DNA from: Novosphingobium sp. PhB57
GTDB taxonomy: Bacteria; Pseudomonadota; Alphaproteobacteria; Sphingomonadales; Sphingomonadaceae
Reading direction: 5' to 3'
NCBI RefSeq assembly: GCF_004342985.1
Contig: NZ_SMBO01000002.1
Span: 310,001 to 374,000 of the forward strand
DNA length: 64,000 nucleotides
The notes beneath the pieces were generated by a model. The model made no database searches. It was not told the DNA's origin and saw nothing but the letters and a program-made list of their open reading frames with translations. Each line of letters starts with the position of its first letter. Position 1 is the stretch's first letter. The translations under genes were made by a program, and so were the position numbers. Below are positions 38,545-48,678 of this stretch, piece by piece.

Positions 38545-39459
38545 ATGGGGTCTGGAGCAGAATCAGGGCGCGTGGCGGTGGTGACGGGCGCCAGTTCGGG
38601 CATCGGCCTGGAGACGGCAAAGGCTCTGGCGCGGCAGGGCTTTCGCGTGATCGGCGTGGGCCGCGATGCCGGGCGCTGCGCCGAAGCCGCGGCGGCGCTT
38701 GCGGCCGAGATCGGCGCAGGCGGCGGCGAAGCGGAGATGCTCCGCGCCGATCTCTCGTTGCTGGCCGACGTGGACCGTCTGGCGGACGAGATCGCCAGAA
38801 AGGTCGACCGCGTGGACGTGCTGGTTAACAATGCGGGCGGAATGGCGCGCGAACAGGCCATCACGGCCGAGGGTTTCGAGGCGAACTACGCGGCGAATTT
38901 CCTGGGGCCTTTTGCCTTGACCGCAAGACTGCTGCCGCTGCTGCGCCAGGCAGCGGCCAGGAGCGGCGGGGCAGGGGCCGGCAGCGTCCGGATCGTCAAC
39001 ACCGCCTCGGACGGCAGCGAGATGATTCCCGCGATCAATCTGGAAGACCTCCAGAACCTGGACAACTGGAGCCCCGGCGCGGCCTATTGCAGCGGCAAGC
39101 TTGCCAATGTGCTGCACGCGCGGGCTTTGGCGCCCCGGCTGGCGAAGGATGGGATCGTCGCGCACTCGGTCCATCCCGGCACGGTGGGCAGCAACTTCTT
39201 CTCCCACACGCCGGAAAGCGTCCAGGCCGCCTATGGCGACGCGCCCAAGCTGTCGCCGGCGCAGGGCGCCGATACGGTGATCTGGCTGGCGACGGCGGCA
39301 GAACCGGGCGAATCGAGCGGCGATTACTGGTTCGAACGGGCGCGCCGAAAGCCCAATCCCCTGGTCGAGGACGCGGCTTTCGTCGAGGCGTTCTGGCAGG
39401 CGGCGGAGAAACTGTCCGGCCGGGAAGGCGTGGGCCAGGTCGTCAACGGCCCGGGGTGA
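38545..39459 (+). CDS. Short-chain dehydrogenase/reductase
   Basis: A 304-residue NAD(P)-dependent oxidoreductase of the SDR family, closest in layout to retinol-dehydrogenase/WW-oxidoreductase-like members. It shows TGASSGIG for cofactor binding, LVNNAGG, a Ser in NTASDGS, and the active-site YCSGK. The Arg in GVGRDAGR after beta-2 suggests NADP. ATG 38545 has GAGAGGAG upstream. It is divergent from recQ (138 bp between) and convergent with the antiporter gene. The substrate is unknown. Confidence 0.9.
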   Translation: MGSGAESGRVAVVTGASSGIGLETAKALARQGFRVIGVGRDAGRCAEAAAALAAEIGAGGGEAEMLRADLSLLADVDRLADEIARKVDRVDVLVNNAGGMAREQAITAEGFEANYAANFLGPFALTARLLPLLRQAAARSGGAGAGSVRIVNTASDGSEMIPAINLEDLQNLDNWSPGAAYCSGKLANVLHARALAPRLAKDGIVAHSVHPGTVGSNFFSHTPESVQAAYGDAPKLSPAQGADTVIWLATAAEPGESSGDYWFERARRKPNPLVEDAAFVEAFWQAAEKLSGREGVGQVVNGPG

Positions 39460-39472
39460 AATCGGCTTCCGG

Positions 39473-40666
39473 TCAAACGGCCCCGTCCTGCCCCATCCGG
39501 GCAAGGCGGGGCTTGACGATGGGCACGGTCAGCATGGTGCTCATGACCGCCATCAGCAGCAGGGCGGTGAAGGTCTCGGGCGTGATGATCCGCTTGTCGA
39601 GCAGCACGTTGACGAAGATGATCATGATCAGGGCCTTGGTCTGGAGCATCCAGCCGATCACCGTGGCATCGCCCTTCTTCCATCCCAGCAGGCGGCCGGC
39701 CAGGTGTACGCCGGCCAGCTTGCCTGCCACCGAGGCCAGCAGGAACAGCAGCGCCGCGCCCATGACCAGCAGGCCGCCCATGCCCCAGTCGGTGCGAAGC
39801 CCCGTGCTGAGGAAGAATACCGGCATGACCGTGAGCAGCAGGAATTCGCGGAACAGGTCCAGCTTCTCGCGGCTGAACCAGCGGGCGTCGAGCACGACAC
39901 CGGCGAGGAAGGCGCCGACCATGAAGTGCAGGCCGGACCAGTCTGCGGCGAAACTGACCAGCGCCAGCCAGATCAGCGATACGAACCACCGGTCCTGTTC
40001 GCCCAGGCGCTTGAACAGGGCGCGGACCAGGAACGAGGCCGCGGCGAAAGCGAGAAGGAACAGGCCCTGCCGTCCCACGCGCTCCCAATCGACGAGGATC
40101 AGGGCGAGCACGCCCCAGATGGCGATATCGTCCAGGCTGGCATAGCGCAGCAGCCGCTGGCCGAGCGGTTCGCGGAACACGCCCAGCTTTTCCATCAGCA
40201 GCACCAGGATCGGCAGCGCCGTGACCGCACAGGCCATGCCCACGCCGAGCACGGCCTGCGGATAAGTGCCCTTCGGCCCGATCCATCCGGGCGTGCGCAG
40301 CAGCAGGGCCGCGGCGATCGATCCGAACAGCAGCGGCGTCAGCAAGGCGCAGGCGGCGGTGAGCGTGGTCTCGCCGCGGTGCTTCCAGGCGTCGGAAAGA
40401 TCGAGTTCCACTCCGGCGACGAAGACGAACATCATCACCGCCCACCATGCCACGCCGTTAAGCGCGGTCATGACTTGCGGATTGAAGACGAAGGCATGGA
40501 ATGCGGGCGCGGCATGGCCGAGCACGCCGGGGCCGAGCAGGATGCCGCCGATGATCTGGACGACGACCAGCGGCGCCCAATGTTCCGTGCGGAGCAGCCG
40601 CCATACCAGGTACGGCGCGCCGAGGATGATCGTCAACGCGATCAGATAGATTTCGGTCGTCCCCAT
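39473..40666 (-). CDS. CPA2-type sodium/proton antiporter without RCK domain
   Basis: A 397-residue membrane protein of about 12 helices. Family segments are QIIGGILLGPGVLG, MMFVFVAGVELDLSDAW, VGMACAVTALPILVLLMEKLG, SLDDIAIWGVLALILVDW and HFMVGAFLAGVVLDARWF. There is no cytoplasmic nucleotide-binding domain, unlike the antiporter at 13784-15538. ATG 40666 has GGGGA upstream; the longer frame starting at 40807 covers the leader. The two-stem structure at 40814-40863 lies in that leader, about 150 bp upstream. Confidence 0.88.
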   Translation of the reverse strand: MGTTEIYLIALTIILGAPYLVWRLLRTEHWAPLVVVQIIGGILLGPGVLGHAAPAFHAFVFNPQVMTALNGVAWWAVMMFVFVAGVELDLSDAWKHRGETTLTAACALLTPLLFGSIAAALLLRTPGWIGPKGTYPQAVLGVGMACAVTALPILVLLMEKLGVFREPLGQRLLRYASLDDIAIWGVLALILVDWERVGRQGLFLLAFAAASFLVRALFKRLGEQDRWFVSLIWLALVSFAADWSGLHFMVGAFLAGVVLDARWFSREKLDLFREFLLLTVMPVFFLSTGLRTDWGMGGLLVMGAALLFLLASVAGKLAGVHLAGRLLGWKKGDATVIGWMLQTKALIMIIFVNVLLDKRIITPETFTALLLMAVMSTMLTVPIVKPRLARMGQDGAV

Positions 40667-40813
40667 CGGGTCCCCATTCCCATGTTTCTTATCGGGGGGA
40701 TGGATGCCTCGCCCGGTCGGAATGGACAATCGGGACCGCCGGGTTTTTCCGGGAGTTTTCCGGATTGCAATCGAATGAGTGTGTTGCCGGCCGCCCTCAC
40801 GCCTCATTTCCTG

Positions 40814-40863
40814 GAGCGTGAGACCCCCATTTCGTCGGGCGACGAAAAGAAGGTCTCCCGCTC
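40814..40863 (-). promoter_or_regulatory. Two-stem structured element between metH-C and antiporter
   Basis: An outer stem (GAGCG, one mismatch, GAGACC with complement), a symmetric 4+4-nt internal loop and an inner stem TTTCGTC-GGGC-GACGAAA. It lies 30 bp after the metH stop and about 150 bp before the antiporter start, all on the minus strand. No T-run follows, so it is not a classic terminator. It might be an mRNA-end hairpin or a leader RNA; it matches no riboswitch that I recognise. Confidence 0.5.
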
Positions 40864-40893
40864 ATGTAATTCGGGCGATGCCCTACCTTGTTG

Positions 40894-43581
<2,688 letters not shown>

Positions 43582-43617
43582 GGTGTGTGGTTCTCGTTGA
43601 ATCAGTTGGCCAGCGAA

Positions 43618-44145
43618 TCAGTTCGCTAAATTGAGCGCGAGCACGAAATCGTCGTAGGTCTTGCCGCCCACGTCGAAAGTCCGGGTGCCGATCGTTTCGA
43701 AGCCGTGCTTGGCGTAGAAGGCGAGGGCGCGGTGATTGTCGTTCTTCACGCCCAGCAGCAGCCGGGAGTGGCTGGTCGCGGCAGCCTCGCGCACGATCCG
43801 CATCATGGTGCCGGCCATCATCGAACCCTGGAAGCGCGAGAACAGATAGATGCGCTTGAGTTCGAGGTCGCCTTCACCCGCCAGTTCCAGTTCGGGCCGG
43901 CAGAGCAGGGCATAGCCGACCGGGGCATGGCCCGGTTCGACTTCGGCCAGCCAGGCCCGCGCGCCATTGGCCAGGTATTTGCGGTAGTTCTCGGCCGAAT
44001 GCTGCTTGAGGCAGTGGGCGACGATGCCCGCGCCGTCGACGAGGCCGGCGAAGCTCTCGAGGAACGTCGCGGCGGCCACGAGGGACAGCGCATCGGCATC
44101 GTCGGCGCCCGCCGGGCGAATGCGCCAGATCGGAAATTCGGTCAT
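43618..44145 (-). CDS. GNAT-family N-acetyltransferase within the met operon
   Basis: A 175-residue acetyl-CoA-dependent acetyltransferase. The N-terminus is IRPAGADDADALSLVAAATF, the acetyl-CoA pyrophosphate loop is in FSRFQGSMMAGTMM (Q/RxxGxG/A-like), and NHRALAFYAKHGFETIGTR is the typical C-terminal motif. ATG 44145 lies only 4 bp after the metH N-terminal gene and 36 bp before the C-terminal metH gene, so it is almost certainly co-translated. The substrate is unknown; a link to methionine or homocysteine (for example acetylating an amino acid) is only suggested by position. Confidence 0.88.
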   Translation of the reverse strand: MTEFPIWRIRPAGADDADALSLVAAATFLESFAGLVDGAGIVAHCLKQHSAENYRKYLANGARAWLAEVEPGHAPVGYALLCRPELELAGEGDLELKRIYLFSRFQGSMMAGTMMRIVREAAATSHSRLLLGVKNDNHRALAFYAKHGFETIGTRTFDVGGKTYDDFVLALNLAN

Positions 44146-44149
44146 CCCG

Positions 44150-45196
44150 TTAGCCGACCATGGTGAAAGGTTCAAGGCCGGCAAGGCGCGTGACCGGGGC
44201 CAGGGCGGGCAGGTGGCGCGGGGGCAGGCCCGCCACTGTCCGCGCCATGGCGGCGATGTGGTCCGGCGTGGAGCCGCAGCAGCCGCCCAGCACGTTGACT
44301 TGTCCCGCCACGGCCCATTCGCCCACGAAGCCCGCGGTGGCCTCGGGCATTTCGTCGTAGGCGCCCAGTTCGTTGGGCAGGCCGGCGTTGGGATAGATCA
44401 TGATCAGCGTGTCGGCGAGTTCGGACAGCGTCTTCACATGCGGGCGAAGCTGGGTGGCGCCGAACGAGCAGTTGAGTCCGATCGTCACCGGACGGGCATG
44501 GCGCACCGCGTGCCAGAAGGCTTCCACCGTATGGCCGGAAAGGTTGCGGCCCGACAGGTCGGTCAGCGTCATGGACATCATGATCGGCACTTCGCGGCCC
44601 AGTTCGGCTTCGAGGTGGCGCACGGCCATGATCCCGGCCTTGGCGTTGAGCGTGTCGAACACGGTCTCGATCAGGATGAAGTCCGCGCCGCCTTCCACGA
44701 GGGCCGCGGCCTGTTCCTTGTAGACGTCGACCAGCTCGTCCCAGTCGATCTCGCGGTAGCCGGGATCGTTGACGTCGGGGCTGAGCGAGAGCGTCTTGTT
44801 CGTCGGCCCGATCGCGCCGGCCACGAAGCGCGGGCGGCCGTCCCTGGTCTGGTACTCGTCGGCCAGGCGGCGGGCGAGCTTGGCCGATTCGACGTTGATC
44901 TCGCGCACGAGGTGCTCGGCGCCGTAGTCGGCCTGGCTGATGCGGTTGGCCGAGAAAGTGTTGGTCTCGGCAATGTCGGCCCCGGCCTCGAAATAGGCGC
45001 GGTGGATCGATTCCGGCACCTCGGGCTTGGTCAGCGCGAGGATGTCGTTGTTGCCCTTCTGGTCATGGGTAAGGCCGAGGTTGCCGGCATAGTCCGCTTC
45101 GCTGAGCTTCCAGCGCTGGATTTCGGTGCCGAAGGCGCCGTCCGTGATGAGGATGCGCTTGGCGGCTTCGGCGAGGAACTGTTCTCTGGCACTCAT
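44150..45196 (-). CDS. metH: Homocysteine S-methyltransferase domain protein (MetH N-terminal part)
   Basis: A 348-residue TIM-barrel protein matching residues 1 to about 350 of MetH. It opens LITDGAFGTEIQRWKLSE, and the zinc cysteines are in IGLNCSFGA and GGCCGSTPDH. It supplies homocysteine to the partner protein at 40894-43581, which carries the folate, cobalamin and activation domains. It is 113 bp after metF on the same strand and 4 bp before the GNAT gene. Confidence 0.95.
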   Translation of the reverse strand: MSAREQFLAEAAKRILITDGAFGTEIQRWKLSEADYAGNLGLTHDQKGNNDILALTKPEVPESIHRAYFEAGADIAETNTFSANRISQADYGAEHLVREINVESAKLARRLADEYQTRDGRPRFVAGAIGPTNKTLSLSPDVNDPGYREIDWDELVDVYKEQAAALVEGGADFILIETVFDTLNAKAGIMAVRHLEAELGREVPIMMSMTLTDLSGRNLSGHTVEAFWHAVRHARPVTIGLNCSFGATQLRPHVKTLSELADTLIMIYPNAGLPNELGAYDEMPEATAGFVGEWAVAGQVNVLGGCCGSTPDHIAAMARTVAGLPPRHLPALAPVTRLAGLEPFTMVG

Positions 45197-45309
45197 GGTT
45201 TTCGTCCTTACTCACCCGCACTCGGGGCCGGTTGTTCCGGGTCCGCTTCGGGCCGATCGCGCCTTGCTGCACGAACGGCCCGGAGACAAGTCTGCATGCT
45301 CGTCCGCGT

Positions 45310-46212
45310 TCAGGCGCCCGGTTTCGGACGCAGGCCGAGGAGCTGGCAGATCGCATAGGCCTGCTCGGCGCGGTTGAGCGTGTAGAAGTGAAGATCGCGC
45401 ACGCCGCCTTCATAGAGCCTGCGGCACAAGTCTGCAGCGGCGACCGCGGCGACCAGCGCGCGCGGGCCGGGGCGCTCGTCCAGGCCCTCGAACATGATTT
45501 CGAGCCAGCCCGGGATCTCCGTATTGCCCGACATGCGGCGGATCGCGGCGAAGCTCGTCACCGGCATGATACCGGGCAGGATCGGCGCGGAGATGCCTGC
45601 GGCCAGCACTTTATCGAGGAACCGGAAATAGGCGTCGGTCGAGAAGAAGAACTGTGTGATCGCGCGATTCGCACCGGCATCCAGCTTGCGCTTCAGGTTG
45701 TCGAGGTCGGCATCGGCGCTTGCCGCTTCCGGATGGACTTCGGGGTAGGCCGCCACCGAAATGTCGAAATCGTGCCGTGCCTTCAGGCCCGCGACGAGGT
45801 CGGCGGCGCCGGCATAGCCCTGCGGGTGCGGGGTGAAGACACCGCCGCTGCTCGGCGGCGGATCGCCGCGCAGGGCAACGATGTGGCGTACGCCGGCCTC
45901 CCAGTACTGGTCGGCGATCTCGGCGATCTCGTCCTTGCTCGCGCCCACGCAGGTCAGGTGGGCGGCAGGGACCAGCTGCGTCTCGCGAACCAGCCGGGAA
46001 ACGGTGGAGTGCGTGCGCTCACGCGTGGAACCGCCGGCGCCATAAGTCACCGAGACGAAGCTGGGGTCGAGCGGCGCAAGCTGGGTGATCGCGTCCCAGA
46101 GCTGTTCCTCCATTTTCTCCGTCTTGGGCGGGAAGAACTCGAAGGAAACGGAAATGTCGCCCGGCAGGTCCTCGAAAAGCGGGGCTGAGACCGGTCGTTC
46201 GGCGAAAGTCAT
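45310..46212 (-). CDS. metF: 5,10-methylenetetrahydrofolate reductase
   Basis: A 300-residue flavoenzyme producing the methyl-tetrahydrofolate used by MetH. Recognisable: VSFEFFPPKTEKMEEQLW with the catalytic Glu, FVSVTYGAGGSTRERT, HIVALRGDPP, and ANRAITQFFFSTDAYFRF. The start codon shares ATGA with the stop of the arsR-methyltransferase gene, so translation is coupled. Metabolically it belongs with the two metH parts downstream. Confidence 0.97.
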   Translation of the reverse strand: MTFAERPVSAPLFEDLPGDISVSFEFFPPKTEKMEEQLWDAITQLAPLDPSFVSVTYGAGGSTRERTHSTVSRLVRETQLVPAAHLTCVGASKDEIAEIADQYWEAGVRHIVALRGDPPPSSGGVFTPHPQGYAGAADLVAGLKARHDFDISVAAYPEVHPEAASADADLDNLKRKLDAGANRAITQFFFSTDAYFRFLDKVLAAGISAPILPGIMPVTSFAAIRRMSGNTEIPGWLEIMFEGLDERPGPRALVAAVAAADLCRRLYEGGVRDLHFYTLNRAEQAYAICQLLGLRPKPGA

Positions 46213-47213
46213 GGGAGTTCGGTCTTTCTGTCTTGAGTCTCGGGATTCTCGAAGGGTTCGGCAGCGGGCAGGCGCCGCGCCGTCCAGATCTTTACGGTCA
46301 GCGCATCGCTGGGCAGCGCCACCGGCGGTTCCGGCGCGAAGCCCGCGTCGGCCAGCAGCGTCTCCATTTGCTCGTCGGCGAAACCGAGGCGGGCGTGGGC
46401 GTGGCGCTCGCGCAGATCTTCGCGTTCGTGCGCGGCGAAATCGACCACGGCGATGCGGCCGCCCTCGCGCGTGACGCGGGCGGCTTCGGTCAGGACGATG
46501 CCGGGGGCCTGTGCATAGTGGAGCACCTGGTGGAACAGCACGGTGTCGAAACTGGCGGGTACGAAGGGCAGGGCGGTGAAGTCGCCCTGCAGCAACGAAA
46601 CCTTGTCCGCTGGCAAAGATTGCAACCGTGCACGAGCAATTCGCAACATGTCCGGGCTCTTGTCGAGCGCGGTGACATGGCCGGCCTTGCCCGCGAGCAG
46701 CTCGGCCATGCGTCCGGTGCCGGTGCCGACATCGAGCAGGGCACCCAGCTTCTGGCGTCCGAAGGCGGCGAGCAATGCCGATTCGACCGGGCCGTCCGCG
46801 CCATGAAGCTGGCGCAGCGAATCCCATTCCTCGGCATGGCTGGCGAAGTAGGCCTGGGCGCTGGCCTCGCGGGCCTCGCGAATCGCGGCAAGCTGGCGGC
46901 GATCCTCGTTGCAGCGCGCCGAAAAGGCCGGATCGTCGCGTTCGGCAATGGCAAGGAGCTGCGCGGCGGCGGCGCCCATCGGCGGCTCGCTTTTTTCCTT
47001 CACGGCCGTGCGCAGGAAGACCCAGCTACCTTCCTTGCGGCGCTGGGCGAGGCCCGCGTCGCACAGGATCTTGACGTGGCGGGATACTCTCGGCTGGCTC
47101 TGTCCGAGCACTTGCGCCAGCTCTCCGACCGCCAGTTCCATGTGTGCGAGCAGACGCATGATGCGTAGCCGTGTCGGCTCGGAAAGAGCCTTCAGAAGAG
47201 GGTCGATTTGCAT
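46209..47213 (-). CDS. ArsR-type repressor fused to SAM-dependent methyltransferase
   Basis: A 334-residue two-domain protein. Residues 1 to about 75 are an ArsR winged helix (LLKALSEPTRLRIMRLLAH, recognition helix SQPRVSRHVKIL). Residues about 120-300 are a class I methyltransferase with SAM motif LLDVGTGTGRMAE (159-171) and acidic LDKSPDM. It has none of the Cys metal site of ArsR/SmtB. It probably senses SAM or S-adenosylhomocysteine and represses its own operon; fused regulators of this kind are found beside met genes in alphaproteobacteria. ATG 47213 is immediately downstream of a perfect palindrome. The downstream metF start overlaps its stop (ATGA). Confidence 0.9.
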   Translation of the reverse strand: MQIDPLLKALSEPTRLRIMRLLAHMELAVGELAQVLGQSQPRVSRHVKILCDAGLAQRRKEGSWVFLRTAVKEKSEPPMGAAAAQLLAIAERDDPAFSARCNEDRRQLAAIREAREASAQAYFASHAEEWDSLRQLHGADGPVESALLAAFGRQKLGALLDVGTGTGRMAELLAGKAGHVTALDKSPDMLRIARARLQSLPADKVSLLQGDFTALPFVPASFDTVLFHQVLHYAQAPGIVLTEAARVTREGGRIAVVDFAAHEREDLRERHAHARLGFADEQMETLLADAGFAPEPPVALPSDALTVKIWTARRLPAAEPFENPETQDRKTELP

Positions 47214-47220
47214 GGTCTGG

Positions 47221-47242
47221 CATATAAAGATATCTTTATATG
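47221..47242. promoter_or_regulatory. Perfect 22-bp palindrome, met operon operator
   Basis: The half-site CATATAAAGAT followed by its exact complement ATCTTTATATG makes a 22-bp perfect dyad. It is strikingly AT-rich in this genome and ends 7 bp before the arsR-MT start codon. The position and symmetry indicate the binding site of a homodimeric winged-helix repressor, most likely the ArsR-MT protein itself. It lies between that gene and the divergent lipoprotein gene. Confidence 0.85.
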
Positions 47243-47381
47243 TGTGCAAGCCCTAGGATTTCTGCGGATTTCCGGTCCCTTACTTCCCGTTTGCGTTGCA
47301 CCATTGTCTCGTCTAAAGAATGGCACCGCAGGCTTGCCTGCAAGCGTTGGCCTGTGCGCCAAACAATGCAAGGGGATTCGC

Positions 47382-47555
47382 ATGAAGAAGATTGCTTTTG
47401 CCGCGTTCGCGTCGGCTGCCGCTCTGTCGCTCGCTGCTTGCGGTGGCGAAAAGCCCACCGAAGCTGCTACCGAGTCGGTTGAGACCCTGCCCGAGGAAAC
47501 TCTGGCTGCTACCACCGAAGCGGCTACCGAAGAAGCCACCGCGGCTGCCGAGTAA
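47382..47555 (+). CDS. Small Glu/Ala/Thr-rich lipoprotein
   Basis: A 57-residue protein: MKKIAFAAFASAAALSLAAC is a lipoprotein signal with lipobox SLAAC, cleaved before the Cys. The mature 38 residues are acidic and low in complexity (TEAATEEATAA-type), so probably disordered and anchored in a membrane. ATG 47382 has AAGGGG upstream, and an intrinsic terminator follows at 47667. The size resembles entericidin-like lipoproteins but the sequence does not show that family. Function unknown. Confidence 0.8.
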   Translation: MKKIAFAAFASAAALSLAACGGEKPTEAATESVETLPEETLAATTEAATEEATAAAE

Positions 47556-47869
47556 TCGGTTCGGGGGCCGCGCACCGACCTTCTTGGTCTGCCGGCCCCC
47601 AGTTGCTTTCCGCCTTTCTTGGAAATCAAGAGGGATCACGGAAAGTCCGTCCGAGACGGAAAAAGCCCTCCCCTCCGGGAGGGTTTTTTATTTGCCCGCA
47701 CCGCGAAGGCGCGTTTGCCCCGGACGATAGGCATTTTGCACAGCATTATTTGCATGGCTGCGCTGCCCGATTCGTGCACGCCTTATTCCATTTCGCCCGA
47801 TTTTCCAGGCAGACGCTCGGGAGCCCCGCAGCGCAAAACCCGCCTTGGAAACTCCCGGCGACATTCAGG
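47556..47869. other. Gene-free stretch with one terminator
   Basis: 314 bp between the small lipoprotein gene and the convergent small exported protein gene. It holds the intrinsic terminator at 47667-47690. I see no other conserved element or credible open frame. Confidence 0.6.
47667..47690 (+). terminator. Intrinsic terminator after the small lipoprotein gene
   Basis: CCCTCCC-CTCC-GGGAGGG followed by TTTTTT, about 110 bp after the lipoprotein stop. Confidence 0.88.
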
Positions 47870-48112
47870 TCACGGGCACTTGGTGAACTGACCCTTCTTG
47901 GCGCCCGAACTGAAGCGGCACTTGCCGTCCGTGCCCTTGACCACGCCGGGCGTGACTTTGGCTGTGGTGACTTTGGTGGTGGTCTTCTTGGTCGTCACGG
48001 TCTTGCAGGGCACGAACTTGCCCTGCGCATCGCGGCAGGAATTGGCTGCCAGTGATGGGGTGGCTGCCAGAACGCCGATTGCCGCGGCGACGGTCATCAA
48101 CTTGCGAATCAT
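47870..48112 (-). CDS. Small exported Cys-containing protein
   Basis: An 80-residue protein with a signal peptide (MIRKLMTVAAAIGVLAATPSLA before ANS). The mature part has four Cys in two similar blocks, NSCRDAQGKFVPCK and GKCRFSSGAKKGQFTKCP, linked by a Thr/Lys/Val-rich stretch. This looks like a duplicated C-x-D/S-x-x-G-x-F-x-x-C unit held by disulfides. ATG 48112 has AGGGAGA upstream. Related small proteins occur in alphaproteobacteria but I know no function. Confidence 0.75.
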   Translation of the reverse strand: MIRKLMTVAAAIGVLAATPSLAANSCRDAQGKFVPCKTVTTKKTTTKVTTAKVTPGVVKGTDGKCRFSSGAKKGQFTKCP

Positions 48113-48404
48113 GATCGCTCTCCCTTTCGCACCTTCGCACAATGCCTCTGTACTTGCCTGCGCCGGGCGAGATGTCGCCCGTATGAACCTGGCCATCTGA
48201 AGCTTTACGTGCTGCCGGACGGCTGTGCCCGCCCCGCTGCCGGTCGGCGCTTCCGCGCTCTTCGTTTCATGACCATTCGAACAACTTTCGAAACCCGTGA
48301 ATGTTTCTCTTGTCAGATCGAAAAAGCCGATCTAGAGGGCTGCCTCCCACGCCGCTGCGCGCGGGACCGGATCGCCCGCCCAGGTGCGATCCGCTGAAAT
48401 GGAC

Positions 48405-48480
48405 GGGGCCTTAGCTCAGCTGGGAGAGCGCCTGCATGGCATGCAGGAGGTCAGCGGTTCGATCCCGCTAGGCTCCACCA
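48405..48480 (+). tRNA. tRNA-Ala (anticodon GGC)
   Basis: A 76-nt cloverleaf. Acceptor GGGGCCT pairs with AGGCTCC, giving the G3-U70 wobble that identifies alanine tRNA. The anticodon stem CCTGC/GCAGG holds the loop ATGGCAT, so the anticodon is GGC. The T loop is TTCGATC and CCA is encoded. The D arm is GCTCAGCTGGGAGAGC. Confidence 0.97.
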
Positions 48481-48678
48481 TTTCCCCGCGACATTCGCGA
48501 ACTTCCCGATTTATCAGAGAGATGCTGTCAGGCGCATCGCCTGTCCGATGCTCATTGCCTGCCAGCTTCACGAGAAGTGCGAACGGGGTGCAGGCCATCG
48601 GGGTCCGGCAATGGCGCTGCACTGCAGGGCCGGGCCCAAGGTCTTCCCATCCCGGACAAACCTGCCCATAGCACCGCC

